Assembly (NCBI RefSeq): GCF_033807715.1
Contig: NC_084607.1
Span: 18,540,441 to 18,604,440, forward strand
From: Cololabis saira
Lineage: Eukaryota > Chordata > Actinopteri > Beloniformes > Belonidae
Direction: 5' to 3'
Length of the DNA: 64,000 nucleotides
The notes under the pieces are model-generated. The model did no database searches. It was given only the letters and a program-made list of their open reading frames with translations, and was not told the origin of the DNA. Below, in pieces: positions 26,001 to 39,925 of the stretch (the stretch's first letter is position 1; each line of letters opens with the position of its first letter). Position numbers and translations under genes: made by a program.

Positions 26001-26356
26001 GGTGCATGTAACAGACCATGTAGGTCTATCTCTCTGCTGCACAAGTGTCCCAATGTAGGAAGTCACTATACAGCATTTGATTAAACTGCTATTAAATTCA
26101 TGACGTTTGAGCTTGTGTGAAAAATCGCTCTTCTGTAGCTCTCATTGGATGCAAATGTTAGTCTAACCCCCTCTCAGGCCAATCTGAGATACAGAATATA
26201 CCGCCCCTTGGCATGTACAAATTTAATCATGTATACATATGAAATGGCAAAAAAATCCTGCATGTTTGCACTTTTAAAACAAATTGAATATTGCATTACC
26301 CTACACAGTACTTTGGACCAGTTGATCATATATAACTTACTCAGGCATTTAATACA
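23021..26356. other. Noncoding, enhancer-like unique stretches
   Basis: Intergenic. About 24000-24130 and 24440-25160 are more GC-balanced and non-repetitive than their surroundings, the look of conserved fish noncoding elements. A CT repeat lies near 25716-25731. The 137-codon frame at 24360-24773 has no recognised domain. Confidence 0.45.

Positions 26357-27997
<1,641 letters not shown>

Positions 27998-28062
<65 letters not shown>
27998..28062 (+). repeat. (GT)n microsatellite
   Basis: About 65 bp of uninterrupted GT dinucleotides, 1.5 kb from the larger CA array. Confidence 0.97.
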
Positions 28063-28064
<2 letters not shown>

Positions 28065-28386
28065 CTTTCTCGAGCTAACACTTTTCCTTTAGCGAGGGCT
28101 AAAGAGCTCAAAAGGGTGGAAAGCAAAATATTTTTTTAAGTGTCCTGGACGCCAGGTTGCATAAAAGGTTCCACAGGCGTTTGCAACAAACCTGGACTGT
28201 TGAAACCACAGATTCTGTTTTCATTACCATAAAACTGCCCTTTCACAAAAATACAAATAAAAACATAAATGTAAATGAACAAAAGATATAAATACATGTA
28301 TATTTCTATTACTAAAAAAAAAGAAATTAAGATGTATCAGTACATTTCTGTGTTGACAAGGGATCTAAATTAATCAGTTGCCTGAT

Positions 28387-28450
28387 GTTTATTCATTCAT
28401 TCATTCATTCATTCAAAATACTTTATTAATCCCTGAGGAGAAATTAATCA
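28387..28450 (+). repeat. (ATTC)n and retroposon-like tail
   Basis: Six ATTC units adjoin AAAATACTTTATTAATCCCT and GAGGAGAAATTAATC, a motif common at the ends of dispersed fish repeats. The family is not certain. Confidence 0.5.
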
Positions 28451-29890
28451 AATATTAAAATTAAGTGAATGGACAAAGTGTTTATTGTCTAAGATTTTTA
28501 ACTTCTAATAAGTGCAAGATTAGATTTAAAGGGAACAAAGAGAAGTAAATTGCACTTGGATGCATTTATGGGAAAATTATTGAATCTAATTACATAACTT
28601 TGATGAAATAAACAAGAAGACAGACAGAAAAAAAGGAGAAAGTCAGCGACTGAGGCAAGTTTATCAGGTTGGTAATAGAATATCTTCCTTATTTTATTGT
28701 TTTGACTGCAAAAATGTCTGCATAGAAAACTGCGGGTGATGCAGACTGATGCAGCGTACCACTGGAGATTTTCTTTTGGTAAAAGAGGTAGACCAGGATC
28801 CACTGTGGGCCGTTTTCACCTCCACATTCGACTCATACTGGTAATTAAAGGCTAGTTTGTTGTGGTTGTCTGGTCACACTAATTGCAGGTTAGTTGTCAA
28901 TCCATCCATGCTCTGTTGGTGAAGGGAAAAGTGAACACAAAGACCTGAAATTAAAGGATCCATTTAATCAGAGAGACGAAAGACAGACTCGAGAAGGTTG
29001 GGGGTTCCCGATCAAAATGGAAGTAAATATAACCTGCTTTTGTGATGAAATAAGTCACTGCAGTATTTTACAAGTGGCACTAATACATTCATTCTTCCAA
29101 AACTTGATTTTACTCACTGTTAAAAAAAGAAACCATTCGTCACAGCATTAACGAGACTCACTGAATGTAGAAAAAATAGATAAATAAAAAATGTTCCAGT
29201 GATATTTGAGGGTGTGAAGTTATATAAGGCTGTTTATAACCTACAGGTTTATGCACTGCCTGGGCTGACAGAGGTGGCTGCACCGCCACTGGGGAACAGC
29301 CGGGGTAGGAAAAGCTATGAATACCCTTTTACCACACTCCCAGTCTTAAAAAAAAAAAGCCACAATGTGCACAGGAATTTGTCTGAATATGCTCTTGGAG
29401 TGAACATCTTGCAGGTAGGAATATAAAAAGGTGTAAACAAAAGTGTAAAACATGATTCGTTTTTAAATCTCTTGACTTATCGATCGCTGGGCACGTTGCT
29501 GCTGCATTCATTTAACTTAGTTGACAGTGTTGTCGTGGCGTGATTTGCCCTTACGACTTTATCAGTGCCCAGGATTGAGTCTATTTGCTGACCGACAAGA
29601 ATGCAATTAGCATAGTCACACTCACTGATCAATGCTGGCGTATCACTTGCAGTCACCCTTAAGTAAACATGTTTTTCTCTCAAACAGATAGAAAAGGAAT
29701 GTCAAATAAAGTTAAGTCAGTGAACTGCACATGCTCAACTCGTGTTATGTAACAAAAATATACTTTAATGTTCTTTCGCATGCATTCTGACCACAACCGA
29801 CCACCGACCTTTGATAAGTCACTTCCCTAACGTGAGCTAACAAAGCCGCGGAATCCATTTGTCACCCCACTCTGCTTCTCATCCCTCTGT
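28451..29890. other. Noncoding, nothing recognised
   Basis: AT-rich intergenic DNA. Small open frames only, without domains. Confidence 0.5.
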
Positions 29891-29897
29891 TTTCAGG

Positions 29898-30340
29898 TGA
29901 ACAATGGGCTGCGGCACCCCCTGCTGCTTTGCCAGGTGACCTCATCAGCGCGTCAACAATCAGACCTCACTCACGCAAACAAAAGTTGTCCGGGTGAAAA
30001 TGCCAGAGCCAGTTCTCACAGTAACCCCGATAATATCTCCATCTCCCCAGTCCCACACTCACTTACATGGAGCAGCCACACAGATAGGGTTGCAAATGGG
30101 CACTTCTGTGAGTCAAAGCAGGGGTGGGTGGGACACTGGACATACCCCCCCCCCCAGCAAGAGGATCCCTTGTTCTCCCATTAATTGATCGCCACTTGAT
30201 CTTGGATGTTGAATCAGGGGTACTCTCTAGGGCAGGCCACCGGTCTTGGTGATATGTGTGGGAACTGTGAGGAGGCCACGAAGGTGCACCTGTTAAATGG
30301 CCATTTCGGCCTATTCCCCCAGCACCCTGCCCATTGTTGT
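29898..30340. promoter_or_regulatory. SOX-motif cluster, candidate enhancer
   Basis: It contains TGAACAATGG (29898-29907), a near-optimal SOX9 site, plus CAACAAT (29954-29960), an ACAAAAG-type site (about 29980) and CCATTGTTG (30331-30339) in an otherwise non-repetitive, GC-balanced stretch 22 kb upstream of sox9. SOX9 is known to bind its own enhancers; activity here is inference. Confidence 0.3.
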
Positions 30341-30344
30341 GGAA

Positions 30345-31259
30345 TTATATTCAGTTTCCTTCTCGAATGGCCACACAGTAGAAGACCACTGAAGTGGACT
30401 GCTCTCTTTTCAGAGAATGGGTTGCCTCAAAGGCAGATCTGCGAAGGTAGGAAGTATTGAAAGAGAAACACAGGAAGAGCTGGGAGCTCCGGAGGGTCTC
30501 ATGGCACACAGCAGTGATGTCCGAGGTTTGGCTCTGGGTCTTTCCACCTCGCATGGCTGCAAGGGTCTTTCATATTCAAACACTGACAAATTCACATCTG
30601 TTAGAAATACAATGGGGGGAAAAAAAGTATCAAAACTTTTTTTTTCATGGGAAAAAGGATGATCACAAGCCAGCAATTACCTTAAATGACAGCCTGATGT
30701 CCTGTGACCTGCTGTATGACCCTTGACCTTTGTTTTAACGAGGGCTCTAATAAGGGGAAATGCTCTGTCAGCTTGGCATCTCAAAGGGAAGAGGATGACG
30801 AGATGAAAGGTACGCACCCATGTGAGGTTTCAGTAGACGGATTGGTGCAGTAACACTTGCATTATTTATGTACCTTATGATGAAATAATCTTCTCTGATT
30901 TATACTTTACTTCTTCACTCCAAGATTAGAATGAAAAATATTTGTCTGGAAGAGTTTTGTTCACCCTGTAATAATTTTCTCTTCATTCCGCTCACTGAGT
31001 TCCGCCCTTCGCTTCTCTCGGTGTACCCGTCAAACTCTCGTATAATCCCTTCCACAGAAGTATATCATCACTGTGTCATTCTCACATGTCCACTCTAAGC
31101 TGAGGCTGCTACCCACTGGCACACAACTGCTGTGATCTTCAGAGGAAAGGTAGTGAGTCAGCGGTAGTGAGGAGGGGTAGGAGCAGGAGGGGAATGGAGG
31201 AAGGGTTGGAAAAAAAAAAGAACCGGAACAGGAAGATTCAAATAAAGTCAACTTTTCGC
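30345..31259. other. Noncoding, unique sequence
   Basis: GC-balanced to about 30800, then AT-rich. Overlapping open frames at 30350-30730 lie on both strands and lack domains. Confidence 0.45.
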
Positions 31260-31261
31260 TA

Positions 31262-31882
31262 GGGCTGGGCGATATATCGAGATTTTAATATATATCGATA
31301 TATTTTCAAACACGATATGGTACGAGACAATATCGTTTATATCGATTTTTTTTTTCTAATTCTTTTTTTTTTTAAATTTTTTTTTTTTAATGATTTTGAT
31401 ATAGCTTATTTTGTGACAAATTGAGATTTGAGATTTGCACAAATGTTTTGTTATTTGCACAACTGTCAACATCAGTGGAAAAGTCTGCCTGTTACTGTCT
31501 ACATTGTATTAATTGCACAGTGTATTTTAATTTAATTGTTATGCAGGAAAGGGATATTTGTTTTATTTTATTCAAGAATCATTTTTATTCTATATATGCA
31601 GGCAGTTTATTTTTATTTCATTTGTTTTATACATTTTGATATTGTGCAGACCTCTGTTAATAAAGGAACCTGTGTGACATTTGGCACGAGGCTTTGTATT
31701 AAAACTGACTGTTTTTTTAAGGGTTTGCCTCAGAAAAAAATGAAGCTAACAGAGATGCTAAGCTATAATGCTTTGGGGGAAACCCCAATTAAGGCACAGA
31801 AAAAATATCGAGATATATATCGAGTATCGCCATTCAGCTAGAAAATATCGAGATAAGACTTTTGGTCCATATCGCCCAGCCC
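31262..31882. mobile_element. TA-flanked MITE
   Basis: Inverted ends GGGCTGGGCGATAT and ATATCGCCCAGCCC are each flanked by TA (31260-31261, 31883-31884), consistent with a Tc1/mariner-type target. The subterminal regions repeat ATATCGA motifs on both sides. The interior is AT-rich with no transposase. Confidence 0.75.
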
Positions 31883-31884
31883 TA

Positions 31885-34171
31885 CACAAATGTATTCCCT
31901 GCTGGGATTTTACCTGATAGAAAGCTGCTCAGTTAAAGCAGCTGGAATACTAACGGTGAAGTGTAGCTATCAGTATCACCTCATTACACACCAGATTGAT
32001 GAGTCACCCTGGAGTCAATGCAAGTGGATCTAGAGATACGCATCATGGTCCTAGAAAAGTGGCACATGGGCTGAGGAGAGGAAACCACATCATCTGAAGT
32101 CAGATTAAGGTGACCAAGAGGACATATCCCCAAAGCAAGTGCTCTAAAATTAAGGACAAAACAATGTGTCAGGAAATGATTGATCAGTCTGGGGTGTTTT
32201 TATCAAAATTCAGTCGTCTCTGCAGCCCCACCCCCAGGCACTTCCTATAATCAAAGGCCATGCCCACCCATGACTAATTAGACATTAAGCAAACGTCAAG
32301 GGGGCCTGATTTAAAGCAGCCATCCTAGACCTGAGAAAAACAAAGGGAGTAGAGAGGGGAAATGGAAAAGATCCAGATCAATACTGAGCGGTACTTTTGT
32401 TTGCTAAAATGCCATAGAGGCTGAAATAAATCAGATAGAGGCGGGAGAGAAGGGCCAGCGATCGCGTTCTCACGGCTCCCCAGGCACTGCACCCGGAACA
32501 GGCACACCTGGTCTAACAAAGCCCGCAGAGAGGGGAGGGATGCGCTTGCAGGCGTGCTCTCACAGAACCACACACACACAAACACGGAAACCACGTCACA
32601 ACAATTCAAATATTTAAATCCAATTGGATTTATGACTATTTCTATCAAGGCCACCTGCAGACTCATCCCAAACTTGAGAAGTTGCTTATTAGGGAGCATC
32701 ATTGCTACATGTATTGAGTCATTACATCAAAAAAATGATTTCCCCTGCAATATTTAAACCTCAGAAAGAAACAAGCACACTCAGATTTTTGTTTATGCCG
32801 ACAGAAAACCAAACCTTGAGAATTTGGTCATGTACACAATCTAGGGCAGATCAAGCATCGATGAAAAACTATTTTGTGACAAAGTAACCATGTTTGGTAG
32901 ATTCGATAGAAAAAAGTTAAAAAGTCTCGTAACGTTTTCCAAAGAGCCTCTATAGTTAACATGTTTAAATTCTAAATAGTAATTGAGCGGCTGAAACTCT
33001 CAAGGTTTCATCGTGATGGAGTTACTTCATCTGAACGAGCACACAAATGTCCTCATCAAATGGAGCTGCAAAAGCAGCCATCATCTAGGTCAAGTCGGTA
33101 GCTTTGACGCGCTGTAAACAAAACAGCTCGATATATATACCACATGCACCTTTTGTAATACATGTACGTCACTCAGGAAGGTTATGCGCCGACATTCCAG
33201 CCTGGTGCACATTTGAAATGGGGCAAACGTGGACAAAGTTCAGACCTTATCCAGTGGACATTGTTTGTGAAAACCGATGAATGTGTGAAACAGGAGTGGG
33301 ACATTTCATCCAGTTTTGCTCATTTACAACTCTGTGCACGTTTGCTGGTCTAGGACCAACACGTGCAGCGAGTAAACATGGATGTCGTTCAAGTATTTCT
33401 AAATAAGCTATTTGAGCCATAAAGTCGTTTACAGAGAATATAACACCCCATCATCAGAATACATCACTTTCCAGCAGCTTAAGCAGTTGGTCTTATACGA
33501 AGCTCTAATGCGCCGACTTCTCAGGTCTTGCAGTAAGGATTATTAATTATTTTTGTTGTTGTATTATTTTCCCTGCCCTTTCCTGTCTGATGAAAATGCC
33601 TCACATCACCCCTCCTGTTCTCCCAACCAACCAGCCGCCACGCGGCAGCATCTGTGGCACGGTTGAGCCCTGTAAATCATACTGTCACTTCTCACACTCA
33701 GCACCTCTGGACCATGATCGCCTGAGCTGGTTTCAATTTGTGCCTTGAGCAAAGTTAATAAGTTTGAGATAGATTCAGCTGGCCTGGCTGGAGCTGATTT
33801 GGAGTGGTGTGGCTTTCACCCCCCCCACCCCCTCCCGCCTGATTATCCCTAGTCCTAAACTTCACTGGTAAAGCACAAAGAGAGCGTCTGTTTCACCCTA
33901 ATGCAGTGTGACCCCATGCAGAGGAGCCTGTTATCATTGCTATTTAGTAAGTTCAGGTTACAGGTGAGTCAGGTACTAAAAAGATAATGCTCACATAACG
34001 CAGGCTGACTGCAAATCCTAAGTATAAGACATCATTTCAGCATCATGTTTATGCTTTAGATCTGATATAAACCCATCCAGTCCATGTACTCACCAACATT
34101 ATCCTGGCTGCATGTTCGGGATTTAAGACTATGCTTTACAGTAGATAGGCTATATAAGATATATTTATTTA
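31885..34171. other. Noncoding, includes a CpG-richer block
   Basis: About 32900-33530 has roughly 23 CpG in 650 bp, more than its flanks, and may be an unrecognised younger insertion. The remainder is ordinary intergenic DNA. Confidence 0.45.
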
Positions 34172-34266
34172 TTTAAAAGGGACAACGCACATTGATTGAC
34201 ATGAGTTCATCATGTAAATGTGCCAGATTTAGCCATACAGGCTAATTTACATCTGCAGTCCCTGGC
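34172..34266. repeat. Dispersed-repeat fragment
   Basis: TTAAAAGGGACAACGCACAT through TCTGCAGTCCCTGGCAGG resembles a recurrent fish repeat. The family is uncertain. Confidence 0.4.
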
Positions 34267-37200
34267 AGGTTGATGGCATATGTAAAAACACACACTAAAA
34301 CCTAAAAAAAAAACTCAAAAAACCTCATATATATTTTGATATGTCCAACACAAGCTCTGCCTACTCTTTTTCTTGTATTAAAAACTACTAAAACTAATGG
34401 GTGTCCAGTAGCTACACTTTCTGTAGACACTTCTTCCTGTCAGGGTTGGGCGGACGCTGTCATCAGACGGGTATCCACTCTCAAACACACTCCTGCACAG
34501 CTGATTTGATCCACATTGTGAGAGGAAGTTGGAATAGCTGTGAAAACCCAGGCAGAAAAACCCACATGGCGCCAACGACCCTGCCACCTCAACACCCCAA
34601 CCAAAGGACGCTCATTAGCAATTCAGAAATAACTTTTTCACTGAGGTAGGAAAGAAACCTATCGCGGAAGAGAACCTGACAAGTCAGACAAGTCAGCATT
34701 GTACAAATGCTACAATTATTAGCAGTAACTGAGAGCGGTTCACCACACTTGTAACACCACAAGTGCCAGCGCCATTTAGGGAAATTAACCTTACATCGAC
34801 GTGATACTCATCCGTGGTAACCTCTGGAAATAGGCATGATGCTGGTAAGCACCCGTTTGGCTATCATTAGTACGCTGAAAGTGACTGGAGCCCCTTTTGC
34901 CCACAGACACATGATTGGGGGGCTGCTCCCCCAGTAACCAAACGCAGGGACCAATTATGCATAATTTAAGACTTAAGCAATTTCGACAGATTTCTGGAAA
35001 TTACTGTAGAGGCCTTGTTGCTGCTGCTGGGGAGAAACGAGAGTGGGATATTTTGACAGGTTTCTACCACAAACCGGTTCTCAGATACACAAAGGCAGAG
35101 GTTACACGGTGCCTAATATCCATGTGTTGATTGGGGCTAAAGTCAGGGGGTTAAGTAAGGTCTAGTTAGCCAGGGTTCTGAATTACCAGAGGAAAGGTTA
35201 AGCAAAACACCAGGCCTCCATCCCACCTGTCCGCAAATTACTGCTACATAAACATGAAGGCTGGACGGCTGCATGCACACGCATAATATACATTTTCCTA
35301 GGTGGTCAAACTTTCCCAATTAGGAAATCTGACCATGGAAAGCAGAATGAATAATGATGAGCCCGAGCCAAATTATATGAAAAAAAATAGAAGAAAGTAA
35401 AAGCCCTGAGCTTGTTAACTTCAAGTTCATTTATCTATCACAGCTGTGATTCATAATGAAATGGTTAAGAACAAACCTATCACAAGGAGCAGAAAGAACT
35501 CAAGCCAGAATGCCAAATGCCTGCCCGGCCCCCAACATTTTATGCAGGTTTTTTCTTTTCTGTGAAGTACAGTTTAGCTATAGCCAGGTAACTGACAACT
35601 CAAAGCTCTCCATATTTTACCCTCATCGCTGGTCCGTGAGGTTTGTCTGTGTTAGCAGGTGGATGCGCCCATGTTTACTGTACGTCTCTTTGTGTTTGCT
35701 CACGATGGTCAGACAGGAAGTTGGCCAGACTGCGGTCAGCACGAGCCAGAGCAGAGACCTTTCAGATAGGTGTGAGGAAGACTTGGTGACATCACTCGAA
35801 TGGGATAGCCTTCTTATGAAGGTGAGAAAGAGGAGACTTGCCGAGGATATATATTTTTGGATCTGCTTTTATGCGTTCTTTCCTAAATATGAGACTGAAA
35901 AATTCGCTGAAGTTTTATCAGAATCAGGTACAGGTACATTTATTATCAATGTACCTGGGTACTGTGAGATTAGAGGTAGCATCACCTCTCCAGTGCAAGA
36001 TAAATAGCAGTAGTGCAAACAATAAGAAATACAAGAAATATAAGTAATATAAAAAATATAAAAAAGGTTAAGGTGCATTTGAATCGTGTTTTTTTTTGTT
36101 TTTTTTTTACTGCTGCTAGGCTCCACTGCAAATCAAAGAATAGGTGCTCCGGTGAATACAAATATCGGAAAATATTAATGTCTAATTACAGCTGTGATCG
36201 ACATTTATGCACGCCCTGGGATTACAGCATTTGTATGCGTGTGTGCGAATGCACGTGCTTGTGGTGTGTGGTCCCGTTCACATCCCATATGCAGCGCCCC
36301 CCTCCCCACTGCTGGGCCACTACCACTTCACCCAGAGACACAATTAAGAGCCAGGGGCGGGAAGCAGGACTTGAGCGGGTGGATGGTGAGATGAGGCAGC
36401 CTTACCGGGCAGTTCCTTTCCTTCCTCATCTCCGAAGGCCCCTTGGCAAGACGCAGACGGCGACGATGTCAGCTTGAAGTAAAAAACCAATCTGTCTCAA
36501 CACAGTTGGCCGGCTGCGGGTCCTGAAGGAATGGCAACACGTAGCATCTCCTCTGCTTGCTTTGCATTGAGCCATGCATTCTCACACAGTGGGGGAACAG
36601 GAAAGGCCTGATCAGGACAGCATTTCACAGCAGTTCAGGTGGTCCGTACAGAGAGGGCTTGCTGAACTCATGGGGGATGTGGCCAATGATAATTTTCACT
36701 GGTGGAGGGCCAGAAAGGTGAGAAAAATGTTGTTCCCTTGAAGCCACTGCAAACTACATGGACCTGATTTACAACAGATGCATATTCAAATATTGATTTA
36801 GAATAAGAAGTCTCTTAATAAAATCTAACATTTCATCAAATGAACGGTTTCTTAAATTACTCTTTCACTGTTCCCAGTGTCAAATAATAATCTTACAATC
36901 TTCCTGCTTGTCTTTTTCCAGGTAAGGGATGTTTACGCAGAACAAACACAGATTTACAGCTCAGAGATATAGGTTTTCCGTGAGAGCATTGGATCTCATT
37001 AACTTTTCAAGTAGACAATCATTAGCTTTCAGCCTCTAATAGGAAACATGTGATGTGATGAGATGGAATGATGTTTTTTTGTTTAACTGATATGAAACAT
37101 TCATAATCCTCCATTTAGCATCAGTCCTATCTATTGTAATCATACATTTAGTCTTTAACTTTCAAAATTAAAACAATTAGACCTAAAGATTTTCAAATAA

Positions 37201-39855
37201 ACAGTTTAGTGTTAAAAATTTGAAATATCATGTTTTGATCCTTTTTCTTACATTGAGGGGTGCTTCTTAATGAACTTTCTAACACTTTCCTGGGCAAGTT
37301 GCCACATTTTGAAACTTAAATCCCGAGCACACCCTCTAGTGTTAAAAAGTACAAATCCCAAGTATTTCAGTCACATAACAGGTTAATAAAGTACTTTTCT
37401 CTCACTTTCATAAGCTTTTAATTTGTAAACCTTTGCCTTTCAGCTTTTAGACTGTTCCTGCTAAAACACTGTATTTTTACCTGAAATACAATATTCTAGT
37501 TCTCTACTTTATGTTGCATATAATTCTTACATAAAAATGAAATGCAAAAAGACGGTGAACATAAAGAAATCTCCATTTCCTTTTGTCCACAAGTATCTAA
37601 TTGGTTGCTGGTGTTTGACACCCAGGTGACAGATGTTTGTATTTCCCTTCCTGAAACCCAAAGTAGATTTATTTAGGTTTTCACATGTAGACTAGATTTA
37701 CCAGCTAACTCCCATTCTGTCCTTTTGTAACAAGAGGCAGGCATGATTTGAATGAGTCACGTTTTTATCTACGCAGGCCAGTCTGCAACACGACTTAGGC
37801 TCTCTCCTCTATAACGTTGGCTATAAAATGACCCAACTCTTCAAGTAGCTCCCCAGCAGCCATCAAACCCCAGGTGCCTGTTAAAGCTCAGTGACTCCTC
37901 TCCACCCCAACCATTCCACTCCCGTCTTATAAAACCAGGAGCCATAAAACCACCACTGGGATCATTCGTACTCTTCATGTGTCTTCAGTGTTGGGACAAA
38001 TGTATAATTCATATATTAACATGTCATCGCAGTATTTTGAACCTGAGTCTTTCAAATGGGGATTCATATAAGATAATTTATGACCCAAAGAGCAGAGGTC
38101 AGATCACTGATGCAGAAAAAAGTTGATGGGTACATGCACAAGTAAATTCATCAATACTGAATATCAAACCAAGTTGAAACTTATCATTGACACCCAAAAT
38201 GAATATGCAAAGTATTTCAGTGATGCAATTCAATAAGCAGTGAAGAAAACATGACCAGCCTGAAAAGATGAAAAGTTTAATCTGCTCTCCACCCCCGCCT
38301 CTCTTACTCTAGGTTCCACCCTTTTTCTTTAATCCTTACTCTTGCTCCTCAGGTTTTTTTTTCTGCATGCTGTAAATGAGATGAGAATCTTAGTAGCTGC
38401 TAAAGAAGTCACATTTAAGAGACAGAAAATGAAAAACTCTCAAAAAGATTTAACTTCATTAAGTGACTGCAAGGACTTGTACATGATAATATTTTTAGGC
38501 AAATCATTCAGCCAGGTGCAGAATCTGTACCTGCAGAATTAATGCAGATTTAGTATTTACTCAAAAACAGTTTTGCAAAGAGAAAGTTGCTGAGTTATGT
38601 TCTTTAGATGGAAACAATTACTCTCTGGCAAGTGAAAGTGCTCTGCGAGCGTCCCTCTTATTGGTGTGTGTTGGTGCACTTGAGCAAAGCGAAGAAAATT
38701 TGCCACTGAAACATCACTGGGTTTCTTTTGACAAGCACTCTGTGCATCGGCCTAGCAACATCTGGACTCGAGCAGAGAAACGCGACGGCTGCCAAGCACA
38801 TGCAGTGCAGCTCAAACCTCTCCACATGACAACGCCCGTGTGGCTGAAAATGAGCTGAGAAAGTAGGGTAAAAGCTGTAAAGTGAAAGTGCCTGAATCTG
38901 TCATTCCATGCAGATTTTGCATAATGAACCTTTACAATTCAAATCAAAACGGGAACCGGCGCTAGATAGGGTATAGTTCCCGGTGAACGCCTCCCAAATA
39001 GACGTAAAAACTACCCAGAAAAAAAGCTAAAGGTTATACTCACTCAAAAAGCACAAAATCTTCATAAAATAAAGTCCTTTAAAAAGCATGAAGATGAAAT
39101 GGATATCCATTTCACTACTTTCAAAGGACAGATTCATTTCACAAGTGGTTTCTTTGACCAAATCCATTTAGTCTTTATCCAGTGGCCAACAGCACTGGTG
39201 CCCAATACAGCACAGTCAAATACCAGCATGCATCACAACTCAAGATTGCTATACAGTCTGCAGCCTGCCTTCTCCTGCCTCTTATCCAGCTGGCTGCTGC
39301 TCATTATTACACAGAGAGATTAGATCACATTAACCAGCAGTGGCCGGTGGCATACAGTTAAAGCTTACAGGGAGCGCAGGAATGTAACTTGAAAACAATC
39401 AGCAACTGCACATCTTGTGGCTAAAAGAAAACAATCCGAGAAAATAGCTTAAGGAAAACCGACCACCAGCTGCGTGTGACACAATGTATAATGTAGGAGT
39501 ATCATGGCCTTATAAAACCATTCAGTAAACGTGCATGACGCAGATGGAAGCAAGGACGGCCAAAGCTCAGCAAAGGATAAAAAAAAAAAGTTAAACTAAG
39601 GTTTTTGTGCGCTCCCCAAGCTTTCTGCTACGCAAAGTTATCTATTGAATCTTTCAGTTTCAGCTAGCAGGGGCACACTTGCCCTTTCTCTTGTCTCTAC
39701 CGTGTTGTGTTTAGGTATTGTTTGTAACATTTTGTTTTGCTTTTTTACAGTGGGAATGTTGAGTTTTTACACATATATGTCATTACCAGCATTCCATGCA
39801 GTCTCGTTTTCATCTAGAAATCTATAAATCATCAATCAACGCCAAATAAAACCAA
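34267..39855. other. Noncoding, several unique stretches
   Basis: The longest chance ORF of the window (183 codons, 35456-36007) lies here and has no recognisable domain. About 35920-36010 looks like a dispersed-repeat fragment. About 36480-36720, 37730-37990 and 38630-38880 are non-repetitive and enhancer-like. No gene is supported. Confidence 0.45.
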
Positions 39856-39925
39856 ATCATCCATCCATCCATCCATCCATCCAGGGTTGCAAAAGGGCTG
39901 GAGCCTATGCCAGTATTGATCAGAT
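39856..39925 (-). repeat. (ATCC)n and LINE-like terminal fragment
   Basis: Six to seven ATCC units are followed by GGGTTGCAAAAGGGCTGGAG and CCTATGCCAG, the usual end of a dispersed fish retroposon read from its tail. Confidence 0.55.

Noticed and set aside
35456..36007. 183-codon open frame, the longest single frame in the window
   Set aside because: No recognisable domain, mixed composition, and it ends in a probable dispersed-repeat fragment. No splice or promoter support.
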